Assembly (NCBI GenBank): GCA_947472795.1
Contig: CANJBL010000002.1
Location: 62,001-126,000, forward strand
Length of the DNA stretch: 64,000 nt
Reading direction: 5' to 3'
Source: Fidelibacterota bacterium
GTDB lineage: Bacteria; Pseudomonadota; Alphaproteobacteria; Rhodospirillales; Rhodospirillaceae
Shown here piece by piece: positions 1 to 7,192 of this stretch (position 1 is its first letter; every line of letters begins with the position of its first letter). The notes beneath the pieces are model-generated. The model was not told the DNA's origin. It saw only the letters and a list, made by a program, of their open reading frames with translations, and ran no database searches. The translations under genes and the position numbers were made by a program.

Positions 1-633
1 GATTTGCTGGCTTACGTCCACAAGGTCGGCATGCGCGAGGATGAAGATCTACGCCGCCTGCGCGAGGAAACCGCTTCGCACCCTATGGCGCAAATGCAAA
101 TTTCGCCTGAGCAAGGTCAGTTCATGACCTTGCTGCTCGAACTCATCGGCGCACGTAAGACATTCGAGGTCGGCACTTTTACCGGCTACAGCGCCATGTG
201 CATGGCCAAGGCCATGGGCCCGGCAGGGCGGATTGTGGCTCTGGATGTCAGCGAGGAATACACATCCATCGCGCGGCGTCATTGGGCGAAAGCGGGAGTG
301 AGCCAGCAGATCGATTTACGCCTGAAGCCCGCTGCAGAGAGCCTCGCCGCCATGGTCGCTGCCGGCGAGGAAGGTACCTATGATTTTGTGTTCATCGACG
401 CCGATAAGACCGGCTACGACACGTATTACGAATACGCCTTGAAGCTGTTACGCGCCGGTGGGCTTATCGCGATCGACAATGTGCTCTGGAGCGGGCGGGT
501 CGCCGACGCGGCCGAAAAATCCGATGATACGGTGGCGTTGCGAAATCTGAATGCAAAGATCGTCGCCGACCAGCGCATCACCATGTGCTTGGTTCCGGTG
601 GGTGATGGCCTCACGTTGGCGCGGAAGCGCTAG
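1..633 (+). CDS. Class I SAM-dependent O-methyltransferase (CCoAOMT-like), 5' truncated by window
   Basis: The reading frame is open from base 1, so the true start lies upstream of the window; about ten residues are missing compared with the usual 215-220. It matches the metal-dependent caffeoyl-CoA/catechol O-methyltransferase family: SAM motif I reads VGTFTGYSAM, followed by an acidic residue for ribose binding (LDVSEEY), and the divalent-metal/catechol ligands are visible in FIDADK and AIDNVLWSG. Family members methylate a catechol or similar hydroxyl in the cytoplasm using SAM; the substrate here cannot be told. Its last 23 bases overlap the end of the convergent methyltransferase gene on the minus strand. 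Family assignment is firm, substrate unknown. Confidence 0.88.
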   Translation, partial: DLLAYVHKVGMREDEDLRRLREETASHPMAQMQISPEQGQFMTLLLELIGARKTFEVGTFTGYSAMCMAKAMGPAGRIVALDVSEEYTSIARRHWAKAGVSQQIDLRLKPAAESLAAMVAAGEEGTYDFVFIDADKTGYDTYYEYALKLLRAGGLIAIDNVLWSGRVADAAEKSDDTVALRNLNAKIVADQRITMCLVPVGDGLTLARKR

Positions 634-1378
634 GCATCGTCACGAACGTCACTTTCCCGGCATAGGCCAAGCGCGGCACCGCCCGATGGAAGAAGGGCTG
701 CGCCGTGATATCCAGAGGCCGTGTATCGCCATTGCTGCAGTCTTCATTGACCGCATGATAATCGTTTGTGAAAACCGCAATGCGCGCAGCGCTACTGCGG
801 TCTAAAATCGCACGCACATTTGCATTTGAAAGATGCTGCATAACATCCTTGCAGAGGAGAAGATCGCACGGCGGCACGTTGAAAGAGGTGATATCCGCAA
901 CTTCAAACTTCACACGATCACTACCGAAAGCCGCGCGATTGGCGGCGATCACGGGAGCGACGACATCAATCCCCAGGTAATCGGAGGATTTGAAATCGAG
1001 AAATTTTGTGAAGCGCCAGTCGCCACAGCCCAAATCGACAATGGAGCGAATATCAAAACGGTCGAGCAGATGCTGGATATAAGCCGCATATGGCACGGAA
1101 TTGGAGAGGTCTGATCCTGGGCCGGATCCTCCACCCCAGAGACCCCGCTCATAAATCTTGCTGAAGGTGGACGAGGGGTCTGAAGCATTCTTGAAAAAAT
1201 GCTCTGGTGCCGTCCAAAACATTTCTCGGTCGGAAATCTGGAACGTTTTTACATAGTTGATGGCATCAGCTGCTTGGAAATCTGGCGCCGCATTGAACGC
1301 CTGACGAAAATACTGCAAGGTCGCAATATCATTCGCGGCGGACGTGCCAGGCGAATCACCCGAAGTCGCGAATACCAT
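611..1378 (-). CDS. Class I SAM-dependent methyltransferase
   Basis: A 255-residue protein with a Rossmann-type methyltransferase core: motif I VDLGCGDWRF at about residues 114-123, an acidic post-I residue in YLGIDVVAP, and a motif IV-like segment CDLLLCKDVMQHL. The roughly 100 residues before the core include GLWGGGSGPGS, similar in feel to SAM enzymes found near surface-glycan genes, but no acceptor can be named. The start ATG lies one base past the stop codon of the upstream DUF192 gene, so the two are almost certainly co-transcribed and may be translationally coupled. Its 3' end overlaps the O-methyltransferase gene by 23 bp, tail to tail. Confidence 0.85.
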   Translation of the reverse strand: MVFATSGDSPGTSAANDIATLQYFRQAFNAAPDFQAADAINYVKTFQISDREMFWTAPEHFFKNASDPSSTFSKIYERGLWGGGSGPGSDLSNSVPYAAYIQHLLDRFDIRSIVDLGCGDWRFTKFLDFKSSDYLGIDVVAPVIAANRAAFGSDRVKFEVADITSFNVPPCDLLLCKDVMQHLSNANVRAILDRSSAARIAVFTNDYHAVNEDCSNGDTRPLDITAQPFFHRAVPRLAYAGKVTFVTMPSASAPT

Positions 1379-1379
1379 G

Positions 1380-1934
1380 TTACGGCCCGAGATTACTGAA
1401 TATCTTATGATGCACCGTATCGCCTGTCTTGATTCCTAGCCGGGCCGCCGTGCCGCCGGGCAGTTCGAGCACGGCCTGCACCGGGTCAGCAGGGCCAACG
1501 CCTTCTTCCGAGTGCGGTGTCGTATTTGCCGCGATGTAGATGATCTTACCGCTTGATTTGATGAACACCATGTCTAGCGGAATGAACGTATTACGCATCC
1601 AGAAGAGCTCCTGCCCTTCCGTGTGGAAATTAAAGATCATGCCGCGATCGGGCGCGAGGGAATTCCGGTGCATAAGCCCGATATTTCTCTCCCTCTCCGT
1701 CTCGGCCAGTTCCACAATAAAGGAATGAGTTTGTCCGCCGCTTTCGATCGTCAACGGCGATGTCGGCAGCGACTGAGCCTTCGACGGATCATAAGGTTCG
1801 TGAGGCCGCAGCCCCTGCGCCTGGACCGCCGGAACACTTGCGTCGGGATGTTGGCTGCAGCCTTCTGAACAACCGGCGAAGGTTGCGAGCAATCCAAGAG
1901 CAAGCAGAAAACGGCGACTATAAAGCCAGGTCAT
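1380..1934 (-). CDS. DUF192 family lipoprotein
   Basis: This 184-residue protein starts with a basic stretch and hydrophobic segment ending in a Cys (LLATFAGC, Cys22), an acceptable though imperfect lipobox, so export and lipid anchoring are likely. The rest, from about residue 60, is a DUF192 domain: the conserved VELAETERERNIGLM, RGMIFNF and FWMRNTFIPLDMVFI segments are all present. DUF192 proteins are small beta-rich, usually secreted proteins of unknown function, common in Alphaproteobacteria. It precedes the methyltransferase gene by a single base on the same strand. The family call is confident; no biochemical role is claimed. Confidence 0.88.
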   Translation of the reverse strand: MTWLYSRRFLLALGLLATFAGCSEGCSQHPDASVPAVQAQGLRPHEPYDPSKAQSLPTSPLTIESGGQTHSFIVELAETERERNIGLMHRNSLAPDRGMIFNFHTEGQELFWMRNTFIPLDMVFIKSSGKIIYIAANTTPHSEEGVGPADPVQAVLELPGGTAARLGIKTGDTVHHKIFSNLGP

Positions 1935-1958
1935 ATGGGTATGCTTTCGTGGCGTGGT

Positions 1959-2537
1959 TTAAGGTGCGCGTTTTGGGGTCCAGCGATTTACGGTCACTGG
2001 TTTGCCGTTGTAACTGCGCATGACCTTCGGTCTTAAAACTTTGCCGGCCGCGGGTTCATTGCCCTCCGCCGTCGCGGCGTCCCCGGCAACGGACGGACGA
2101 CGTGACAAACCTTGAGTCCCATAGAAATCCACCATGGATTCGAACAAGATCTCGGCGCCGGGCGAAGAGGCCAAGGCATCGGCATATGGCGGATGGCGCC
2201 TGATGAGTTTGTTGAGGTGTTCTGTGGAATGCGCGCCAAACTGCCGCCAGATGCTATCAAGAATATGACGGGGCGTTTCATCGATGGGCTTCACGTCCAC
2301 CTGCGGGCGGCCGCGCGCGAAGGCGCGGAAAACGTTGGGCTCGATGGGACCCTCGTCCGTGGCAATGAACGTTGCAGGCATCAACTTCGCGCCGTTCTGC
2401 AACACGCCGAAATAACCCTGAGCGAGAAACATCAGCCGGTGTAATTTCTGCGGCTGAAGATATTCCCCATCATTAATGGCGCGATCGAGGAACCAGCACG
2501 CCACCTCGAAACATGACTCAACCGCCGTGGGACGCAT
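1959..2537 (-). CDS. Panacea (DUF4065/SocA-like) domain protein
   Basis: A 192-residue protein with a Panacea-type domain over about residues 8-135: LQPQKLHRLMFLAQGYF, a central LMPATFIATDEGPIEPNVF, and ILDSIWRQFG followed by LNKLIRRHPPY. The family includes SocA of Caulobacter, an antitoxin that acts as a ClpXP adaptor, and many antitoxins of otherwise unrelated toxin pairs. No toxin-like gene lies next to it, so this copy is more likely a stand-alone chromosomal member. The C-terminal 45 residues are low in conservation and basic. It sits 24 bp upstream of the DUF192 gene on the same strand and may head that operon. Confidence 0.75.
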   Translation of the reverse strand: MRPTAVESCFEVACWFLDRAINDGEYLQPQKLHRLMFLAQGYFGVLQNGAKLMPATFIATDEGPIEPNVFRAFARGRPQVDVKPIDETPRHILDSIWRQFGAHSTEHLNKLIRRHPPYADALASSPGAEILFESMVDFYGTQGLSRRPSVAGDAATAEGNEPAAGKVLRPKVMRSYNGKPVTVNRWTPKRAP

Positions 2538-2670
2538 GACAGACCCTGCAGACTAACAACCGCACAAAGGACCGATGGTCAGTGTGCCGCAGTCCCCCAG
2601 AACAAAACAATGGGCGCATGATTGATGCAGGGGCGCAGATTGCCGGAATTATCCGACTTTGACCGCGCGC

Positions 2671-3081
2671 CTAGCGGCTAATGCCAATATCGGTGCTGAT
2701 TTCCGCGGCACCCATGAGCGCCTGATTGAATTCGTAGATAGCAATGCCGCGTTCCGCCTCGGTAGCCAGCGGCGAGGATTTCCGTGCAGCGCTGGCGGCT
2801 TGGGCCTGCATGATGGTGGTTCCCACCTCACGTGAGACCAATACTCCACCGAAACTGACGACACGATCCTGGTAGGGACCTGACTGCCGGCGACGCCGGC
2901 GATGATTCATGAACTGTTCCTGCTCGTCGTCGAACCCGCGAGTCTGATCGCGTGTCGGCGGCGCGTAGGTCCCGGCCAGAGGATCGACGAAGTCCATAGA
3001 CGACGCCACGGCGGTTCGCGGCTGCGCGACGCGCGCTGCCGGCCCGACAATCCCCGTATTGGCAACCTGAGCAGTGCTCAT
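2671..3081 (-). CDS. Hypothetical protein, 136 aa
   Basis: No family is recognised. The product is 136 residues, with an Ala/Thr/Pro-rich N-terminal third, a short basic run (NHRRRRRQ) near residue 60, and a C-terminal helical-looking segment rich in Ala and Glu (AASAARKSS, ATEAERGIAIYEFNQAL). No signal peptide, transmembrane segment or metal motif is visible. Codon use resembles neighbouring real genes and the frame has no convincing competitor, which is why it is kept. An AT-rich stretch of about 170 bp upstream probably holds its promoter. The general look (soluble, coiled C-terminus) resembles small alphaproteobacterial proteins found near flagellar or envelope genes, but this is not evidence of function. 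Confidence 0.6.
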   Translation of the reverse strand: MSTAQVANTGIVGPAARVAQPRTAVASSMDFVDPLAGTYAPPTRDQTRGFDDEQEQFMNHRRRRRQSGPYQDRVVSFGGVLVSREVGTTIMQAQAASAARKSSPLATEAERGIAIYEFNQALMGAAEISTDIGISR

Positions 3082-3253
3082 GGCTGGGGTACTACCTTAC
3101 GCAGAAGCAAAAATTATCGTTATTTGTTACACCATTTATATGGCTTACCTACCTCTGGAGTCAAAGCAGAAGCCCTGTTTTTGGTTCCTTCAAATCGCAA
3201 AAAATGTCGGTTTTTCAAAATATTAAGGAGTCATTAACGATTGTGGCGCCGCG

Positions 3254-3352
3254 CTAGCTTTGCAGCGCCAGTGCCACGAGCGACCAGAGATAAATGGTGA
3301 GGCAAAGGCTGATAAGCGCCGACGTCTCTTTAATAAATGCTGATGCGTTCAT
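3254..3352 (-). CDS. Putative SOS-induced single-TM microprotein, 32 aa
   Basis: A 32-codon frame beginning MNASAFIKETSAL and continuing as one hydrophobic helix (LISLCLTIYLWSLVALAL) ending in QS. A full Shine-Dalgarno GGGAGG (3358-3363) sits 5 bases before the ATG. Upstream, a perfect GAAC-N7-GAAC LexA box (3410-3424) overlaps a TTGTTC -35 element, with an AT-rich -10 (AAAATA) 17 bp further on and a leader of about 30 bases. Size, membrane topology and SOS control parallel SidA of Caulobacter (a 29-residue SOS-induced division inhibitor) and TisB-type peptides; direct sequence homology is not claimed. Function as a damage-induced membrane effector is inference. Confidence 0.65.
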   Translation of the reverse strand: MNASAFIKETSALISLCLTIYLWSLVALALQS

Positions 3353-3387
3353 GAAAACCTCCCGTGAATGAGTGTGTAAGAGTTCAT

Positions 3388-3424
3388 ATTTTGTTCTCAT
3401 TCGTGATAAGAACAAAATAGGAAC
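3388..3424. promoter_or_regulatory. LexA box and symmetric divergent promoter
   Basis: GAAC AAAATAG GAAC at 3410-3424 fits the alphaproteobacterial SOS operator (GTTC-N7-GTTC on the other strand). It lies within an inverted repeat, ATTTTGTTCT (3388-3397) and AGAACAAAAT (3409-3418), that gives each strand a TTGTTC / 17 bp / AAAATA promoter. The minus promoter faces the 32-residue microprotein; the plus promoter faces dusA, about 85 bp away. LexA would cover the -35 of the former and the -10 of the latter. Confidence 0.7.
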
Positions 3425-3509
3425 TTCTTGTCAAGCGGGAGAATTATTCCGGTACCTCACCTCGCTTTGGTCTGTTGTCAAAAGGTCTGGAAATGCATAG
3501 GGAAAGGCC

Positions 3510-4550
3510 ATGGCCATGGCGTCTCCAGCAGTTGCCGCACCCCCCTCTGCCCCACGCTCTCATGGGTTCTGCATCGCGCCCATGATGGACTACACCGACC
3601 GGCATTGCCGCTTCCTCATGCGTCTCTTGAGCCGGCATACGCGGCTCTACACGGAAATGGTGACTTCGGCGGCTATTGTCCGCGGCAAGGACCCACAGCG
3701 TTTCCTGTCCTTTGATCCTTTTGAGCGGCCCGTGGCGCTCCAACTCGGTGGAAGCGATCCGGCGCAATTGGCGCGGGCGGTGCGCCAAGCTGACGCTTGG
3801 GGATATGACGAGATCAATCTCAATGTCGGCTGTCCCAGCGACCGGGTCATCGCGGGGCGCTTTGGCGCCTGCCTCATGGCCGAACCGGATCTCGTGGCAC
3901 GCTGCGTTGACGCCATGCGCCAAGCTTCGTCCGTGCCCGTCACTGTCAAAACCCGCATCGGCATTGACGATATGGACATTGAAGGCCCGCTCGATGCTTT
4001 TGTCTCAATGGTTGCGGCCGCAGGTTGCGACACCTTCATCATCCATGCCCGCAAAGCCTGGCTCCAGGGTTTGAGCCCTAAGGAGAACCGAGAGATCCCG
4101 CCGCTGAATTATGAGCGCGTGTACCGCCTGAAACGGGCGTTTCCGCATTTGAAGATCGTTCTCAACGGCGGTCTGAAATCGCTCGCGGCAGCTCACGCGG
4201 TCATGACGGACGTGGATGGCACGGCCCTCGACGGCGCGATGTTGGGGAGAGCCCCTTATGATGCGCCGTTTATGCTGGCTGAAGTCGATCAACTGTTTTT
4301 TGGCGATGCCGCTTCTTCACGGTCGCGCGCTGCAGTCACCGAGACTTACATCGACTATGCGTTGAAGGCGATTGCAGAGGGCACCCGAGCCCATCAGCTC
4401 CTTCGGCATTTGAGCGGGCTTTTCCACGGCTGCGTCAATGCCAGGGCATGGCGCCAGGCTGTCTCACGGGCCTGTCAGGGTGAGATCACCCCGCAGGAAC
4501 TTGTGCGGATGTCAACGCCGGAGACAAAATGCATCGGTACGCCGGAGTAA
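3510..4550 (+). CDS. dusA: tRNA-dihydrouridine(20/20a) synthase DusA
   Basis: A flavin enzyme that reduces uridines 20/20a of tRNA in the cytoplasm with NADPH. The 346-residue length and sequence fit DusA: the FMN-barrel start CIAPMMDYTDRHCR, LYTEMV, VALQLGGSDP, the catalytic-Cys region INLNVGCPSDRV, VKTRIGIDD, and the phosphate-binding VLNGGLKS and DGAMLGRAPY segments. The C-terminal helical tRNA-binding region is intact. ATG 3510 is preceded by AGGGAAAGG; a second ATG two codons on is possible. The shared upstream region with the LexA box suggests it could be partly damage-regulated. Transcription probably ends at the strong hairpin just downstream. Confidence 0.95.
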   Translation: MAMASPAVAAPPSAPRSHGFCIAPMMDYTDRHCRFLMRLLSRHTRLYTEMVTSAAIVRGKDPQRFLSFDPFERPVALQLGGSDPAQLARAVRQADAWGYDEINLNVGCPSDRVIAGRFGACLMAEPDLVARCVDAMRQASSVPVTVKTRIGIDDMDIEGPLDAFVSMVAAAGCDTFIIHARKAWLQGLSPKENREIPPLNYERVYRLKRAFPHLKIVLNGGLKSLAAAHAVMTDVDGTALDGAMLGRAPYDAPFMLAEVDQLFFGDAASSRSRAAVTETYIDYALKAIAEGTRAHQLLRHLSGLFHGCVNARAWRQAVSRACQGEITPQELVRMSTPETKCIGTPE

Positions 4551-4569
4551 AGATGCATCAGTGAGGCTG

Positions 4570-4604
4570 GCAGGAAGGCCCCCCGCGGGGGGCCTTCCTG
4601 CGTT
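4570..4604 (+). terminator. Rho-independent terminator after dusA
   Basis: A perfect 15-bp inverted repeat, GCAGGAAGGCCCCCC (4570-4584) and its complement (4587-4601) around a GC centre, directly followed by GTTT, starts 20 bp after the dusA stop codon. The T-tract is short but the stem is very strong. Confidence 0.75.
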
Positions 4605-4762
4605 TCGCGATTCTGGGGCTTAGCGAAATTGGCGGCCCGCCGCTGGAAGACTTGAAGCGCCTGCCGCATCGCATCGCGATTATTCACCGCGAAGACTTGC
4701 TCGCGACATAAGCATCCCCAGATGTGTTATACTTTGCGTGTTGATTCTGCTCGGAGGCTTCC

Positions 4763-5125
4763 ATGAGCACGCTCAGACAGGGTTTGGCCGTTATCCCGAC
4801 TTTTCTTTTTTTCGCCGGCGTCACCGTCAACAGCTATGCAGCCGAAGCAACACCAGCCGCGGCTCCCTCGCTGCAATTCAGCGACCTCGGCGGCGTTAAA
4901 AACTGGAAGGCCGGCGGCGATGCGGTAATCTTTGTAAAGAACAAAGCCGACGAATGGTACAAAGCCGAAATGGCTGAAACCTGTATGACGCTTGATACCA
5001 AGAAGGGCGTCAATTTCCAGACCGCGCTCGACCCCGTCACCAATGAAAAGACCAGCGCCATCGTGGTAGACCATCATATCTGCCGCATCACGTCGTTGAC
5101 CAAGGTCAACGGACCGCCGCCTTAA
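4763..5125 (+). CDS. Exported DUF6491-like protein, 120 aa
   Basis: A small secreted protein: residues 1-27 form a Sec-type signal peptide (FLFFAGVTVNSYAAEA, likely cut after AYAA-like SYAA). The mature part carries VKNWKAGGDAVIFVKN, EWYKAEMAETCMTL and a second Cys in DHHICRITS, a pattern resembling the DUF6491 family of proteobacterial periplasmic proteins; that match is by eye. The two mature-region cysteines may form a disulfide. GGAGG lies 5 bases before the ATG and TTATACT about 25 bp upstream is a plausible -10. Its last four bases overlap the convergent glycerophosphotransferase-like gene. Function unknown. Confidence 0.75.
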   Translation: MSTLRQGLAVIPTFLFFAGVTVNSYAAEATPAAAPSLQFSDLGGVKNWKAGGDAVIFVKNKADEWYKAEMAETCMTLDTKKGVNFQTALDPVTNEKTSAIVVDHHICRITSLTKVNGPPP

Positions 5126-6303
5126 GCGCGCTTTAGAAAATCACCAATCGCGACAGCAGCCCGTACCGACGACGGCGTAGGCTGAAGATCGAACGTGCGC
5201 GAAAACGCCTCTCGCTGCACTGGCAAATATCCTTCGTGCGTGCGCGCTGCCTCGCGCAAGGCCACATCGAGGCTTTCCACATCATCAACAACCGGCCCGA
5301 AATGCCAAAAGGCATAGTTGGGATCATCGCGCCAATCCGCCTTATGGGGGTTTAAGAGGATGCAGGGCCTAGGTGCGATCAGGAATTCGTAGACTTGGCT
5401 GCTGACGTCACCGAGATAGATATCGGCCGCCAACGTATAGGTCATATCGACACTGGCCGAACTGCCGGTGTCGATGAGGATATGCGGACAGGTTTTATAC
5501 TTATCGGGAATATCCTGCCGCAGGCGCACCGAAAACCCTTCCAAGGTCGCGTGGAATCGGCGTTTGAACAGCATGACATGGGGGGCGAAAATCAAATTGT
5601 AGTCATTGCTGCGGTAGAAATACTCCAGCACATCCAGCCCCATATCGTACCAGGACGATAGGCGCGGTTCGAGGTGAGGGTTGTAGAGCACGACCGGTTT
5701 ATCATTGTTGAAAAACTTACGCTGACGGCCAGCAGTTACATTCACAGTGTCGAACTTCGGATAACCGGCCACAGCAATCTGTTCTGCTCGGAGATAACCA
5801 AGCTGGAGAAAGCGGTCGCGCAACTTTGGTCCGGCGAGGAGGACCAGATCATTGCCACTGAAGGTCCGCGTGAAACCAATGGAGCGATCGCCCGCGCCGT
5901 GATCGATGCGCAGAATTTTCAGGTGCTCAAGACCACGCAGCTTTTTCAAAAAGAGACTGGTGCCTTCGGTGACGATCAGTGCGTCAAACGCGGCGAACAG
6001 CTTTCGGTTGCTGTAGAGGTTGTCGAGGCGGCTAAAGGGCAGAATAGGACCGAAGAATCGCGCGAGAGGTTTCCGCCAGGCGGGGCTTTCCAGCTTCAAG
6101 AACCGGCAGCGTTGCTCGATATCGGGTCCACAGATAGCCCGAACGGTGCGCAGAAGATCATCGGAGGTCGCAAGGACGGTGATTTCAAAAGAAGGGTAAC
6201 GCTCAGCCAGGGCAGGAATGACAATGGCACTATGCCGGACCTGGTGGCTGGCCTCGTGATTGTAGAGGAAGCCAACGCGCAAAGGCTTGCCGCGCGCGTT
6301 CAT
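5122..6303 (-). CDS. CDP-glycerol glycerophosphotransferase-like protein
   Basis: A 393-residue protein of GT-B-like shape. Features resembling the CDP-glycerol:poly(glycerophosphate) glycerophosphotransferase family include RIDHGAGDRS, VAGYPKFD, VLYNPHLEPRLSSW, NLIFAPHVM, LIDTGSSASVDMTYTLAADIYLGDVSSQVYEFL and CILLNPHKADW; the SS..YEFL donor-binding region is well kept. Such enzymes transfer glycerol-phosphate or related groups from a CDP-activated donor to a surface polymer or glycan at the cytoplasmic face of the membrane. It overlaps the upstream NTP transferase gene by 4 bp (ATGA) and is the last gene of a three-gene operon that begins with a CMP-sugar synthetase fusion. Exact donor and acceptor are unknown. 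Confidence 0.75.
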   Translation of the reverse strand: MNARGKPLRVGFLYNHEASHQVRHSAIVIPALAERYPSFEITVLATSDDLLRTVRAICGPDIEQRCRFLKLESPAWRKPLARFFGPILPFSRLDNLYSNRKLFAAFDALIVTEGTSLFLKKLRGLEHLKILRIDHGAGDRSIGFTRTFSGNDLVLLAGPKLRDRFLQLGYLRAEQIAVAGYPKFDTVNVTAGRQRKFFNNDKPVVLYNPHLEPRLSSWYDMGLDVLEYFYRSNDYNLIFAPHVMLFKRRFHATLEGFSVRLRQDIPDKYKTCPHILIDTGSSASVDMTYTLAADIYLGDVSSQVYEFLIAPRPCILLNPHKADWRDDPNYAFWHFGPVVDDVESLDVALREAARTHEGYLPVQREAFSRTFDLQPTPSSVRAAVAIGDFLKRA

Positions 6304-7109
6304 GGAGACGGCGGAGCCCCGTCTCGCTGCGCCAATATGGATTCAGCCATGGGGATGTGATCGGGCCGGTCCACATCCATCGCCGCCAGCGGATCGCGAA
6401 GTATGATCGCTTTGGCCCGCAAGCCCATTTTTTGGGATACGGCGGACAAAGCACGATCCAGGTCCAGAAAACCCAACAGGGCCTTCACGAGAGTACCCAG
6501 GCCAAAGTGCAGAATGAGCTGCCATGGCTTCTTGCGGCGGCCTTCCACCTCACTCCACGCCCGCGCGGCTTTCGGGCCGGCATTGGGTGCCAGGGCAAAG
6601 AGATTGCAGCCGCTGTAGCCTTCGCGGCCCAGTCTTATATATGTGCGCTTCACGTGGGGGAATGCGGGCCGGATGTCGCTCTCGCGAGCAAGACCGACGG
6701 CAGCGTCGATCTCCTTATCTTCCCGTACAGCCCGGCAGAAGGTGGACAAGGTCGAGGAACTCAAGAGCGCATTGTCGGCGGTGGTGACAAGCACCGACCC
6801 CTTGATCTGCAACTCATCCATCGTTTTCAGAACGCTAGTGGCCGGACTGCCTGCCCCTTCACGAAAGCTGACGCGCGGTGAGACCGCGGCCGCCTTGCGC
6901 ACCTCTGCGTTGTTCTGGATGTCCAGCACACGGTTGGCCACGATGATGATATCGCCGACCTCTTCCGTCGCCAGAAGCGTTTCGAGCACGTAGAGGAGCA
7001 TGGGACGTCCGCGCAGGAGCAACAGCGCCTTGCGCTTGCCGGGCGAAATTTTCGCTAACGCATCGCCGGGCCGATCGCCCGCGAGAAGGATGGTTGTAAA
7101 CGGCAGCAA
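6300..7109 (-). CDS. NTP transferase domain protein (MobA/GT-A-like nucleotidyltransferase)
   Basis: A 269-residue protein with the NTP-transferase signature at its start: TTILLAGDRPGD followed by the lysine-containing KRKALLLLRGRPMLLYVLETL, then VLVTTADNALL, the usual acidic metal-site region. The N-terminal motif deviates from the classical LAGG-x-GxR form, so catalysis on an unusual nucleotide or sugar is possible. Such enzymes activate sugars, polyols or molybdopterin with an NTP. Its position between the CMP-sugar synthetase fusion and the glycerophosphotransferase-like gene points to activation of a surface-polymer building block rather than cofactor synthesis. Co-transcription is supported by a 4-bp overlap downstream and an 83-bp gap upstream. 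Confidence 0.75.
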   Translation of the reverse strand: MLPFTTILLAGDRPGDALAKISPGKRKALLLLRGRPMLLYVLETLLATEEVGDIIIVANRVLDIQNNAEVRKAAAVSPRVSFREGAGSPATSVLKTMDELQIKGSVLVTTADNALLSSSTLSTFCRAVREDKEIDAAVGLARESDIRPAFPHVKRTYIRLGREGYSGCNLFALAPNAGPKAARAWSEVEGRRKKPWQLILHFGLGTLVKALLGFLDLDRALSAVSQKMGLRAKAIILRDPLAAMDVDRPDHIPMAESILAQRDGAPPSP

Positions 7110-7192
7110 GGGTTAACGCCTCTTGTGATCAGGTCCGCCTTCAATAGCGGCCCTTTCGGCGTAAGGCAATTGAAGCCGTCAGAATCGCAACA

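Noticed and set aside
4562-4711. Plus-strand frame of about 49 codons after dusA that looks protein-like (ends LPHRIAIIHREDLLAT).
   Set aside because: No start codon with a ribosome site, and it runs through the dusA terminator hairpin; more likely chance coding bias than a gene remnant.
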